A DNA stretch of 6,062 nucleotides from Lachnospira sp. (lineage in GTDB: Bacteria > Bacillota > Clostridia > Lachnospirales > Lachnospiraceae), in NCBI GenBank assembly GCA_017626275.1, contig JAGAJD010000296.1:1-6062 (forward strand), read 5' to 3'. Numbering within the stretch: the stretch's first letter is position 1; every line of letters begins with the position of its first letter. Both the position numbers and the translations under genes were made by a program. Below the pieces are notes generated by a model. It was not told the DNA's origin, searched no databases, and was given only the letters and a program-made list of their open reading frames with translations. Positions 1 to 6,062 of this stretch are shown here, one piece after another.

Positions 1-1
1 T

Positions 2-505
2 AAGCTGATGAGTATCGGTGAAGTTCAGAAGGTATTACAGAATCTTTTGGAAGAGGGAATTTCAATCAGAGATTTGGTTACAATTTTTGAAACGCTGGCT
101 GATCATGCGGCAGTTACGAGGGATACGGATATTCTTACAGAGTATGTAAGGCAGAGCCTGAAGAGAGCTATTTCAGCAAAGTATTTTCCTTTGGATGAGG
201 TTACAAGTGTTGTTACTTTAGATCCTGCTATTGAGCAGGAAATAATGGGAGCAGTAAAGAATACGGAGCAGGGTTCATATCTTACACTTGATCCTGAAAG
301 AACCAAGAAGATTATCGCATCACTTGGAGAAGAGCTTAAGAAGCTTGAGGATATGGGGAAGAACCCAATCGTAATTACTTCACCGATTGTCAGAATGTAT
401 TTTAAGAAGCTGGCAGTTGATTATTATAAGGATATTATTGTGATTTCATATAATGAAGTGGAATCAAATATTGAATTACAATCAGTTGGGATGGTGACAG
501 CATAA
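2..505 (+). CDS. flhA: Flagellar type III export gate protein FlhA, C-terminal part (5' end outside window)
   Basis: This is the last 167 residues of FlhA, the inner-membrane export-gate subunit whose large cytoplasmic domain forms a ring and docks export chaperones and substrates. The reading frame is open from base 2 (Lys-Leu before the first Met), so the ATG at 8 is an internal methionine and not the start. The segment SIGEVQKVLQNLLEEG followed by SIRDLVTIFETLADHA is the family signature of the C-terminal domain. The later ITSPIVRMYFKKL and the ISYNEV near the end are also typical. FlhA is usually close to 700 residues, so about three quarters, including all membrane helices, lies upstream. 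The stop TAA is immediately followed by the flhF ATG. Identity is secure from family motifs and from the following flhF and flhG. Confidence 0.96.
   Translation, partial: KLMSIGEVQKVLQNLLEEGISIRDLVTIFETLADHAAVTRDTDILTEYVRQSLKRAISAKYFPLDEVTSVVTLDPAIEQEIMGAVKNTEQGSYLTLDPERTKKIIASLGEELKKLEDMGKNPIVITSPIVRMYFKKLAVDYYKDIIVISYNEVESNIELQSVGMVTA
489..497 (+). promoter_or_regulatory. Ribosome binding site of flhF inside the flhA 3' end
   Basis: GGATGGTGA lies within the last codons of flhA, 8 bases before the flhF ATG. Its GGTGA part matches the anti-Shine-Dalgarno sequence, and the upstream GG adds partial pairing. Because the flhA stop abuts the flhF start, flhF translation is probably coupled to flhA translation. 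The site supports ATG 506 as the real start. Confidence 0.6.
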
Positions 506-1825
506 ATGATAGTAAAGAAGTTTCAGGCTCCGACAGAGACAGAGGCGGTGCTTAAAGCAAGAGATGAATTGGGAAGCACAGCAGTTGTTCTGAATGTAAA
601 GACGTTAAAGCAAAGAGGTATTTTCAGACTTTTCAGAAAGGATCTTGTGGAGATTACAGCGGCTCAGGAGGAAAATGAATCCCCTGACAGAAAAGATAAA
701 ACTGTATCTTCATTTGATAAGATTGCAGGTGATGCTCTTTCGGAAAACTATAATGCGGACAATAGTCAAAAAAGTTCCGGTGTATATTCTGAAAGACAGA
801 TTACACGTCATTCAACTAATACATATGCTCCGGGAAATGATACTGCTGCGATAGAGCAGAAGCTGGATTCTTTACAGCAGCTTTTGAGAAGCCGTATGGA
901 TTATGAATATACAGAAGCAAAGAAATCAACGGATTATGTTAATGACGGCGGCAATTTTGCGGCACCTGTACAGGACAGAACAGAAGAAGGAAAAAGAATT
1001 GTACAGGAAAGAGAAAATGCCAATTACAAATATTTACAGCTTATATATAAGAAGATGTTGGATAATGATGTTGATGAAAAGTGTGCGGACAGCATTATCG
1101 GAGATATAGAAAACTCTTTGAAAAAAGAGTCTAATATAGACAGCATTTTATCAGCAGTATATCAGAAGGTTATTTTAAAGCTTGGAGAGCCAAGAACGAT
1201 TACTCTGGAAGAAGGACGTACTAAGGCTGTATTTTTTATAGGACCTACGGGAGTTGGAAAGACGACAACGATTGCAAAGATTGCATCTAAGTTTAAGCTC
1301 GAGGAGCATGCAAAGGTTGCTTTTATTACATCTGATACATATCGTATTGCAGCGGTAGAGCAGTTAAATACATATGCTTCAATTATATCTTGTCCGGTAA
1401 GTGTGGTGTATTCAGCAGATGAATTAGAGGAGAGCCTTGAGGAATATAAGGATTATGATTTAGTTCTTATTGATACGGCAGGAAGATCGCATAAAGCAGA
1501 AGACCAGATGGACGAGCTTGCAGCTTTGATTGAGAGAACAAAGGAGAAGAGTGATAATTTTGACATTGATATATATCTGACTTTAAGTGTTACTACAAAG
1601 AGCAAAGATCTTGTGAGCATTGTAAACAGATATAAGGATATTAAGGATTGGGCAGTTATTTTTACCAAGTTAGATGAGACATGTTCTCTTGGTAATATAC
1701 TTAATATAAGAATGATTACTGATGCGCCCCTTTCATATACAACTTCAGGACAGAATGTTCCGAATGATATTGAGGAGATAGATAAACAGGCGTTGGCAAA
1801 ACAGCTTCTGGGAGGAACCGTGTAA
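506..1825 (+). CDS. flhF: Flagellar biosynthesis protein FlhF, SRP-family GTPase
   Basis: FlhF is a signal-recognition-particle-type GTPase (relative of Ffh and FtsY) that acts at the membrane to set where, and how many, flagella are built. Residues 1-53 (MIVKKFQAPTETEAVLKARD onward) match the family's N-terminal B domain. Residues about 54-170 are a polar linker rich in Ser, Asn, Glu and Lys, with a short heptad-like helix near 115-128. A helical N domain follows at about 172-230, then the G domain. Nucleotide-binding motifs are intact: G1 GPTGVGKTT at 246-254, G2 DTYRIAA from 277, G3 DTAGR at 323-327, G4 TKLD at 387-390, and the closing GQNVPNDIE at 415-423. At 439 residues it is longer than the roughly 366-residue B. 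subtilis protein, mainly through the linker. The start is supported by an SD at 489-497 and a perfect B-domain N terminus. FlhG, its regulator, is encoded next with a one-base overlap. Confidence 0.97.
   Translation: MIVKKFQAPTETEAVLKARDELGSTAVVLNVKTLKQRGIFRLFRKDLVEITAAQEENESPDRKDKTVSSFDKIAGDALSENYNADNSQKSSGVYSERQITRHSTNTYAPGNDTAAIEQKLDSLQQLLRSRMDYEYTEAKKSTDYVNDGGNFAAPVQDRTEEGKRIVQERENANYKYLQLIYKKMLDNDVDEKCADSIIGDIENSLKKESNIDSILSAVYQKVILKLGEPRTITLEEGRTKAVFFIGPTGVGKTTTIAKIASKFKLEEHAKVAFITSDTYRIAAVEQLNTYASIISCPVSVVYSADELEESLEEYKDYDLVLIDTAGRSHKAEDQMDELAALIERTKEKSDNFDIDIYLTLSVTTKSKDLVSIVNRYKDIKDWAVIFTKLDETCSLGNILNIRMITDAPLSYTTSGQNVPNDIEEIDKQALAKQLLGGTV
1810..1815 (+). promoter_or_regulatory. Ribosome binding site of flhG inside the flhF 3' end
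   Basis: GGGAGG sits 9 bases before the flhG ATG and is a strong Shine-Dalgarno match. The flhF stop and flhG start share a base (TAATG), an arrangement that favours termination-reinitiation and so balanced output of FlhF and its regulator. Confidence 0.8.
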
Positions 1826-2706
1826 TGGATCAGGCAGAGAATTTAAGGAAGATCATGCAGCAGCAGAAAGAGGTTTCTAAAGAGCCTGCAAGAGTAATTG
1901 CCGTTACAAGCGGCAAGGGAGGTGTTGGCAAATCCAGCGTTTCTGTCAATTTGGCGATTCAGTTTAAAAGACTGGGCAAAAACGTTATTATTCTTGATGC
2001 AGATTTTGGTCTTGCAAATGTAGAAGTAATGTTTGGCGTAATTCCGAGGTATAATTTAAGTGATTTACTGTATAATGGAAAAGAGCTTAAAGAAATTATA
2101 TGTGACGGACCGGAGGGAATTAAGTTTATTTCAGGCGGTTCGGGAATAGCCAATCTTGCTAATTTTGATAAGGAGCAGGTTAAACGTCTTATAGCGAAGT
2201 TATCGGAATTAGAGCAGATGGCTGATGTTGTCATTATTGATACAGGTGCGGGAATAAATCCAAGTGTTATGGAATTCCTTATATCCAGTCCTGAGACAAT
2301 TCTTGTTACGACGCCGGAGCCTACATCTGTCACGGATTCTTATGCGCTTCTTAAGGCGTTAAGCATGACGGAAGGCTTTGATGAAAAAAGTACAAAGATT
2401 AAAATGATAGCCAACAGAGTTTTAGATGAGAAAGACGGAAAAGCTCTTTATGAAAAACTAAGCATGGTTGTTATGAAATTTTTAAATATGAATATTGAAT
2501 TTCTTGGAACTGTTCCTCAGGATAATTATATAACAAAGGCGATTATGAAACAGAAGCCGGTATCGATTATGTATCCGAATGCGGTTTCATCAAAGCATTT
2601 CGAGACAATCGTTCAAAAATTGGAAGGTTCGGCTCAGAACGTGCCGGAGCAGCGTAAGGGAATTAAAGGATATTTCAAGAACTTTTTTGCAAGAAAAAAT
2701 ATGTAA
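1825..2706 (+). CDS. flhG: FlhG (YlxH), MinD-like ATPase regulating flagellar number and position
   Basis: FlhG is a ParA/MinD-type ATPase that dimerises on the membrane with ATP and stimulates the GTPase of FlhF. The protein begins MDQAENLRKIM, which carries the DQAxxLR activator motif known to insert into the FlhF GTPase site. This separates it from MinD and confirms the ATG at 1825. The deviant Walker A motif is SGKGGVGKSS at 29-38, with signature lysine K31 and P-loop K36. The A' segment LDADFGLANVEVMFG is at 57-71 and Walker B ends in DTGAG at 139-143, the usual FlhG form. The last 16 residues (KGIKGYFKNFFARKNM, 278-293) place I280, Y283, F284, F287 and F288 on one helical face with Lys/Arg on the other, as expected for a membrane-targeting helix. 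Length (293 aa) is normal. It overlaps flhF by one base and precedes cheB by 14 bases. Confidence 0.96.
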   Translation: MDQAENLRKIMQQQKEVSKEPARVIAVTSGKGGVGKSSVSVNLAIQFKRLGKNVIILDADFGLANVEVMFGVIPRYNLSDLLYNGKELKEIICDGPEGIKFISGGSGIANLANFDKEQVKRLIAKLSELEQMADVVIIDTGAGINPSVMEFLISSPETILVTTPEPTSVTDSYALLKALSMTEGFDEKSTKIKMIANRVLDEKDGKALYEKLSMVVMKFLNMNIEFLGTVPQDNYITKAIMKQKPVSIMYPNAVSSKHFETIVQKLEGSAQNVPEQRKGIKGYFKNFFARKNM

Positions 2707-2712
2707 AAGGAG
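2706..2712 (+). promoter_or_regulatory. Ribosome binding site of cheB
   Basis: AAAGGAG begins on the last base of the flhG stop codon and ends 8 bases before the cheB ATG at 2721. It is a strong, well spaced Shine-Dalgarno sequence in the longest gap between complete genes in the window. That 14-base gap leaves no room for a separate promoter or terminator. Confidence 0.85.
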
Positions 2713-2720
2713 TTGATTGT

Positions 2721-3920
2721 ATGCCGAAAAAAATATTGATTATTGATGATTCTGCACTCATGAGAAGAGTAATATCTGATATAATTAGTAAAGGCAATGA
2801 GTATGAGGTTGCTGCAATAGCAAAAGACGGAGAAGAGGGCTATCGTTTAATTGCTTCTAATCCGAATCTTTACAGTGCTGTAATTCTCGATATTAATATG
2901 CCTAAGATGAATGGATTACAACTCTTAAGACAGCTCCAGAAAGACCATATTGAGCAGACGGTAATTATTGTCAGTACAGTGGCAAAAGAAGGAGCAAAAG
3001 AGACAATTCAGGCATTGGAATACGGTGCTTTTGATTTTGTTACGAAGCCGGAGAATTATCTTGAAACCAAAAGTGAAGCTTTTATGAAAAGGATTCATGA
3101 AATGCTTGACGTGGCAACAAGTACGAAGAAGACCATTGAGAGAGTCAGCATTTCATCGGTTAAGCCTGTACGGGAACAGAAAGTTTCAAACAGGAATACC
3201 GTTACAAGGCAAAAGGATAAGGATCGTTTATCAGCGGCGGCAGAGGCAATGACGGCACTTCGCAGTAAAAATCCTGTACAAAATACTGCACCGGCAAAAA
3301 AGGTGGACGGAAAATTGTATGCAGAAGTGAAAAAAGGCAGTGCAAAAGTGGTCGCATTGGCGTGTTCTACCGGTGGACCAAAGTCATTACAACAGGTTAT
3401 TCCGATGCTTCCAAAGGGTTTAGACGCAGGTGTTGTACTTGTACAGCATATGCCGGCAGGATTTACGGCATCGCTTGCACAGAGGTTAGATGAAATGAGC
3501 GATGTGAGAGTAAAGGAAGCGGAAGATGGAGATATTATCCGCAGAGGCTGGGTATATATAGCACCTGGCGGAAAACATATCAGAATTGTAAAAAATGCAT
3601 CGGGGCATAAGATTCAGCTAAGTGAAGAACCGGCAATAGACGGATTGAGACCATGTGCCAACATAATGTACGAGTCATTGGTAAAATGTGATTATGATGA
3701 GATTACATGTGTTGTACTTACAGGAATGGGTGCAGATGGAACGAAAGGAATTAAAGAGCTTTCTGACAAACACAAGAAAATATATGTTATTGCGCAAGAT
3801 GAGGACACCAGCGTGGTGTACGGTATGCCAAAAGCAATAGCTCAGACGGGACTGGTTAATGAGGTAGTACCGCTTAACCGTGTCGCTGAAGTAATTACAA
3901 AGAACGTGGGGGTATCATAG
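2721..3920 (+). CDS. cheB: CheB, chemoreceptor glutamate methylesterase/glutamine deamidase with receiver domain
   Basis: CheB removes methyl groups from chemoreceptor glutamates (and deamidates glutamines) during adaptation. Its receiver domain is phosphorylated by CheA, which relieves inhibition of the esterase. The receiver domain (about 1-122) has the acidic pair D9/D10, phosphoacceptor D57 in LDINMPKMNG, S85 at the end of strand 4 and K109 in the TKP motif. The esterase domain (about 205-399) has the catalytic triad in family contexts: S216 in ACSTGGP, H243 in VQHMPAGF and D339 in TGMGADG. The S-to-H and H-to-D distances (27 and 96) nearly equal those of E. coli CheB (S164, H190, D286). 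The interdomain linker (about 125-205) is unusually long, basic and Ala/Ser/Thr-rich, with a probable helix at 168-183. This makes the protein 399 aa against about 349 in E. coli. A run of seven A lies at codons 3-5. The gene sits between flhG and cheA, as in the B. subtilis operon. Confidence 0.97.
   Translation: MPKKILIIDDSALMRRVISDIISKGNEYEVAAIAKDGEEGYRLIASNPNLYSAVILDINMPKMNGLQLLRQLQKDHIEQTVIIVSTVAKEGAKETIQALEYGAFDFVTKPENYLETKSEAFMKRIHEMLDVATSTKKTIERVSISSVKPVREQKVSNRNTVTRQKDKDRLSAAAEAMTALRSKNPVQNTAPAKKVDGKLYAEVKKGSAKVVALACSTGGPKSLQQVIPMLPKGLDAGVVLVQHMPAGFTASLAQRLDEMSDVRVKEAEDGDIIRRGWVYIAPGGKHIRIVKNASGHKIQLSEEPAIDGLRPCANIMYESLVKCDYDEITCVVLTGMGADGTKGIKELSDKHKKIYVIAQDEDTSVVYGMPKAIAQTGLVNEVVPLNRVAEVITKNVGVS
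3908..3913 (+). promoter_or_regulatory. Ribosome binding site of cheA, GGGGGT variant
   Basis: GGGGGT inside the last cheB codons is 8 bases before the cheA ATG. It matches the consensus GGAGGT except that the central A is G, which can still form a G-U wobble pair with the anti-Shine-Dalgarno sequence. No better site is present, and only one base separates the cheB stop from the cheA ATG, so coupling to cheB translation is likely. Confidence 0.6.
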
Positions 3921-3921
3921 T

Positions 3922-6042
3922 ATGGATGTGAGCCAATATTTAGAAATTTTTATCGACGAATCAAATGAACATTTACAGAGTCTCAGTGATCAGCTTATTA
4001 TTTTGGAAAAAGAACCGGATAACAGCGATACAATTAATGAGATCTTTCGTGCAGCACATTCCTTAAAGGGAATGGCAGGAACGATGGGTTATAAGAGAAT
4101 GCAGAATCTCACTCATGATATGGAAAATGTTTTCTCTGAAGTAAGAAATGGAAACATGAAAGTAAATTCCAATCTTGTAGACGTACTGTTTCAGTGTCTT
4201 GATGCACTGGAAACTTATGTTGCAAATATTCGTGAGACGCATGATGAGGGTACTGATGATAATGAACCAATCATTAAAGCGTTAAATGACTTTATCGCTT
4301 CTGAAGGAAAAGAAGATAACGCAGCACCACAGGATAAGCAGGAAGAAACTCAGGCAAAAACTCAGGAAGCTGCTCCGGCTGTAGAGGATAACAGCAAGTA
4401 TAATAATCTTGTACTGGCAGATTTTGAGAAAAATGCAGTTAATGAAGCACTTAAGAAAGGTCTTCATGTATATAAGCTTAGAATATCAGTTGATGAGAAC
4501 TGTATATTAAAAGCAGCAAGAGCATTTCTTGTGTTTAAGAATCTTGAGGGTCATGGTGAGGTTATTAAATCTGAGCCGTCTGTTCAGGATATTGAAGATG
4601 AAAAGTTTGATTTCGATTTTAGTATAATTGTTGTTACAGCAGAAAAGTTTGATGCTATTGTTACTATCATTAAGAATGTATCAGAGATTAAAGATATATT
4701 TGGCGAGGAAATCACTGTTCCATATCCTGAAGAACAGTTAGCAAATTCAGGATATGCAAAAGAGGAAAAGCAGGAAAACACAGCAGCTAATACAGCAGGT
4801 ACTCCGGCTAAGACTTCCGCAGCACCGGCTTCTGCAGGAAAGAAGTCTCCGGCTGCTTCAGGAAAGGCAGGCAACTCTGTCAGCCATACGGTAAGGGTAG
4901 ATATAGAGAAGCTTGATGTATTGATGAATCTTGTCAGTGAGCTTATTATTGCAAAGAATGGTCTTGTATCAGCAAGCAATACAGAGGGTGAAGAATCAAA
5001 TGTTATCAATCAGAGCTTCAGCGAGCAGATTGAATATTTGGAGAGAGTAACAACAAATCTTCATGAATCAGTTATGAAGGTACGAATGATGCCTATTGAG
5101 AGTGTATTCAGCAGATTCCCTCGTATGATTCGTGATTTGAATAAAAAGCTTGATAAGAAAATGGAACTTTATATGTCAGGTGAGGATACAGAACTTGACA
5201 GAACTGTAATTGATGAAATCGGCGATCCAATCATGCATCTTCTGAGAAATTCTGCAGATCATGGCTTGGAGAGTGCTGAAATCAGAAGAGAAAGAGGAAA
5301 GAATGAAGTTGGTTCAATATTCCTCAATGCTTTCCAGGAAGGTAATAACGTTGTTATTGAAGTAAGAGATGACGGTAATGGTATTGATGTTGAACGTGTT
5401 AAGGCAAAGGCAATAGAGAAAGGCACGATTACACAGGAACAGGCAGATGCCATGACAGATAAAGAAGCTGTTGATTTATTATTCAGACCAAGCTTCTCAA
5501 CTGCAGAGAAAGTTACAGATGTATCAGGACGAGGAGTTGGCCTTGATGTTGTAAAATCTAAGATTGAGGCTTTAGGCGGTGATGTAGATGTCAAGACTAA
5601 GTATGGTGAGGGAAGTACTTTCAGTATCAGACTTCCGTTGACACTTGCTATTATTCAGGCTCTCATGGTAAAACTCGGAGATGAAAAATATGCGATTTCT
5701 CTTGGTTCTATTGATACTATTGAAGATATACCAGTAAGCGAGATTAAATATGTACATGCAAAAGAAGTCATTCATTTAAGAGATAATGTTATTCCTCTTA
5801 TCAGACTTCGTGACTTACTTGATGTACCGGGCGAGCCGGAAGATATGGATAATATTACAGTTGTTGTTGTCAGAAAGGGAGACAAGCAGGCAGGACTTGT
5901 TGTGGATAGTCTGATTGGTCAGATGGAAATCGTTATCAAGTCACTTGGTAAGTATATCCGTATTAATAAGATGATTAGTGGTGCAACTATCTTGGGAGAT
6001 GGTTCCGTAGCTCTTATTATTGACGCAAATACGCTTGTATAG
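3922..6042 (+). CDS. cheA: Chemotaxis histidine kinase CheA
   Basis: CheA autophosphorylates in complexes with chemoreceptors and CheW, then passes the phosphate to CheY and CheB. All five domains are visible. P1 (Hpt, about 1-105) has phosphoacceptor H46 in AAHSLKG with K49, H65 and E68, spaced like the E. coli network H48/K51/H67/E70. P2 (about 162-272) is the variable response-regulator docking domain. P3 (about 323-385) is the dimerisation helix pair. P4 is the ATP-binding kinase domain, with N box HLLRNSADHG at 439-448, G1 DDGNG at 483-487, G2 GRGVGLDVV at 536-544 and GEGSTF at 562-567. P5 (about 573-706) is the CheW-like receptor-coupling domain. Linkers P1-P2 (about 125-160) and P2-P3 (about 275-320) are low-complexity, rich in Glu/Gln/Ala/Lys and Ala/Pro/Lys/Ser. 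Length 706 aa is a little above B. subtilis (about 670) and E. coli (654), and the linkers account for it. There is no extra receiver domain. The N terminus MDVSQYLEIFIDE fits the family start. Confidence 0.98.
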   Translation: MDVSQYLEIFIDESNEHLQSLSDQLIILEKEPDNSDTINEIFRAAHSLKGMAGTMGYKRMQNLTHDMENVFSEVRNGNMKVNSNLVDVLFQCLDALETYVANIRETHDEGTDDNEPIIKALNDFIASEGKEDNAAPQDKQEETQAKTQEAAPAVEDNSKYNNLVLADFEKNAVNEALKKGLHVYKLRISVDENCILKAARAFLVFKNLEGHGEVIKSEPSVQDIEDEKFDFDFSIIVVTAEKFDAIVTIIKNVSEIKDIFGEEITVPYPEEQLANSGYAKEEKQENTAANTAGTPAKTSAAPASAGKKSPAASGKAGNSVSHTVRVDIEKLDVLMNLVSELIIAKNGLVSASNTEGEESNVINQSFSEQIEYLERVTTNLHESVMKVRMMPIESVFSRFPRMIRDLNKKLDKKMELYMSGEDTELDRTVIDEIGDPIMHLLRNSADHGLESAEIRRERGKNEVGSIFLNAFQEGNNVVIEVRDDGNGIDVERVKAKAIEKGTITQEQADAMTDKEAVDLLFRPSFSTAEKVTDVSGRGVGLDVVKSKIEALGGDVDVKTKYGEGSTFSIRLPLTLAIIQALMVKLGDEKYAISLGSIDTIEDIPVSEIKYVHAKEVIHLRDNVIPLIRLRDLLDVPGEPEDMDNITVVVVRKGDKQAGLVVDSLIGQMEIVIKSLGKYIRINKMISGATILGDGSVALIIDANTLV

Positions 6043-6054
6043 GAAAAACGGTAC

Positions 6055-6062
6055 AGAAAGGA
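6055..6062 (+). promoter_or_regulatory. Ribosome binding site of the next gene (probably cheW), cut by window end
   Basis: The last eight bases, AGAAAGGA, reproduce the start of the perfect anti-Shine-Dalgarno complement (AGAAAGGAGG). They come 12 bases after the cheA stop. No terminator hairpin is present in the 20-base tail, so the operon continues. By gene order the next product should be CheW, which is inference because no codon of it is in the window. Confidence 0.6.

Noticed and set aside
8..10. ATG at 8 as the start of a 165-residue gene
   Set aside because: The frame is open upstream to the window edge, and the residues before and after this Met continue the FlhA C-terminal domain, so it is an internal codon.
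1120..1127. Six-A run in flhF as a programmed frameshift site
   Set aside because: It is G-A6-G, one A short of a classical A7 slippery heptamer. The nearby hairpin overlaps it rather than following at the usual spacing, and the zero frame gives an intact FlhF.
1959..2333. Open frame of 124 codons on the minus strand, opposite flhG
   Set aside because: It lies opposite the conserved ATPase core of FlhG and its translation shows no domain. It is best explained by codon composition of the real gene.
2683..2699. T6-GCAAG-A6 inverted repeat at the end of flhG as a terminator
   Set aside because: The stem would be only A-U pairs, no U-tract follows, and it encodes the FlhG C-terminal helix. A strong cheB ribosome binding site comes directly after.
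4584..5009. Open frame of 141 codons on the minus strand, opposite cheA
   Set aside because: It is fully inside a conserved CheA coding sequence, its translation is low-complexity (Ala/Ser/Phe-rich), it resembles no family I know, and it has no ribosome binding site I could support. It is a shadow of the real gene.
5638..5666. TTGACA at 5638-5643 as a -35 box of an internal promoter within cheA
   Set aside because: At 17-base spacing the -10 position reads TCTCAT, a poor match to TATAAT, and the hexamer encodes conserved Leu-Thr at the P4/P5 boundary.

Overview
The window is one uninterrupted stretch of a flagellar/chemotaxis operon read on the + strand. In order it holds the 3' end of flhA, then flhF, flhG, cheB and cheA, all complete. 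It ends on a Shine-Dalgarno sequence for a further gene, most likely cheW. This is the gene order I recall from the Bacillus subtilis fla/che operon (flhA-flhF-flhG/ylxH-cheB-cheA-cheW-cheC-cheD-sigD). The AT-rich codons, heavy use of AGA for arginine, strong AGGAGG-like ribosome binding sites and this order point to a motile Gram-positive Firmicute. A member of the Clostridia, perhaps Lachnospiraceae (Roseburia/Agathobacter/Lachnospira-like), is my best guess. That taxonomic call is inference, not something shown by a marker gene.

Layout: bases 2-505 are the C-terminal cytoplasmic domain of the export-gate protein FlhA. flhF (506-1825) starts on the base after the flhA stop. flhG (1825-2706) overlaps flhF by one base (TAATG). 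cheB (2721-3920) follows after 14 bases and cheA (3922-6042) after one base. No promoter, terminator, RNA gene, mobile element or gap longer than 20 bases is visible, so the genes are almost certainly co-transcribed and partly translationally coupled.

Functionally the window joins two modules. FlhA, FlhF and FlhG serve flagellum assembly: FlhA is the export gate, FlhF the SRP-type GTPase that helps fix flagellar position and number, and FlhG the MinD-type ATPase that switches FlhF by stimulating its GTPase. CheB and CheA are the signalling core: CheA is the histidine kinase coupled to chemoreceptors, and CheB the response-regulator methylesterase that adapts those receptors. All the catalytic and phosphoacceptor residues I looked for are present, and no gene is broken.

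I looked for an undescribed system and did not find one. The points worth a second look are modest: unusually long linkers in FlhF, CheB and CheA, a seven-A run at the very start of cheB, an amphipathic tail on FlhG, and a small GAAA-capped hairpin inside flhF.
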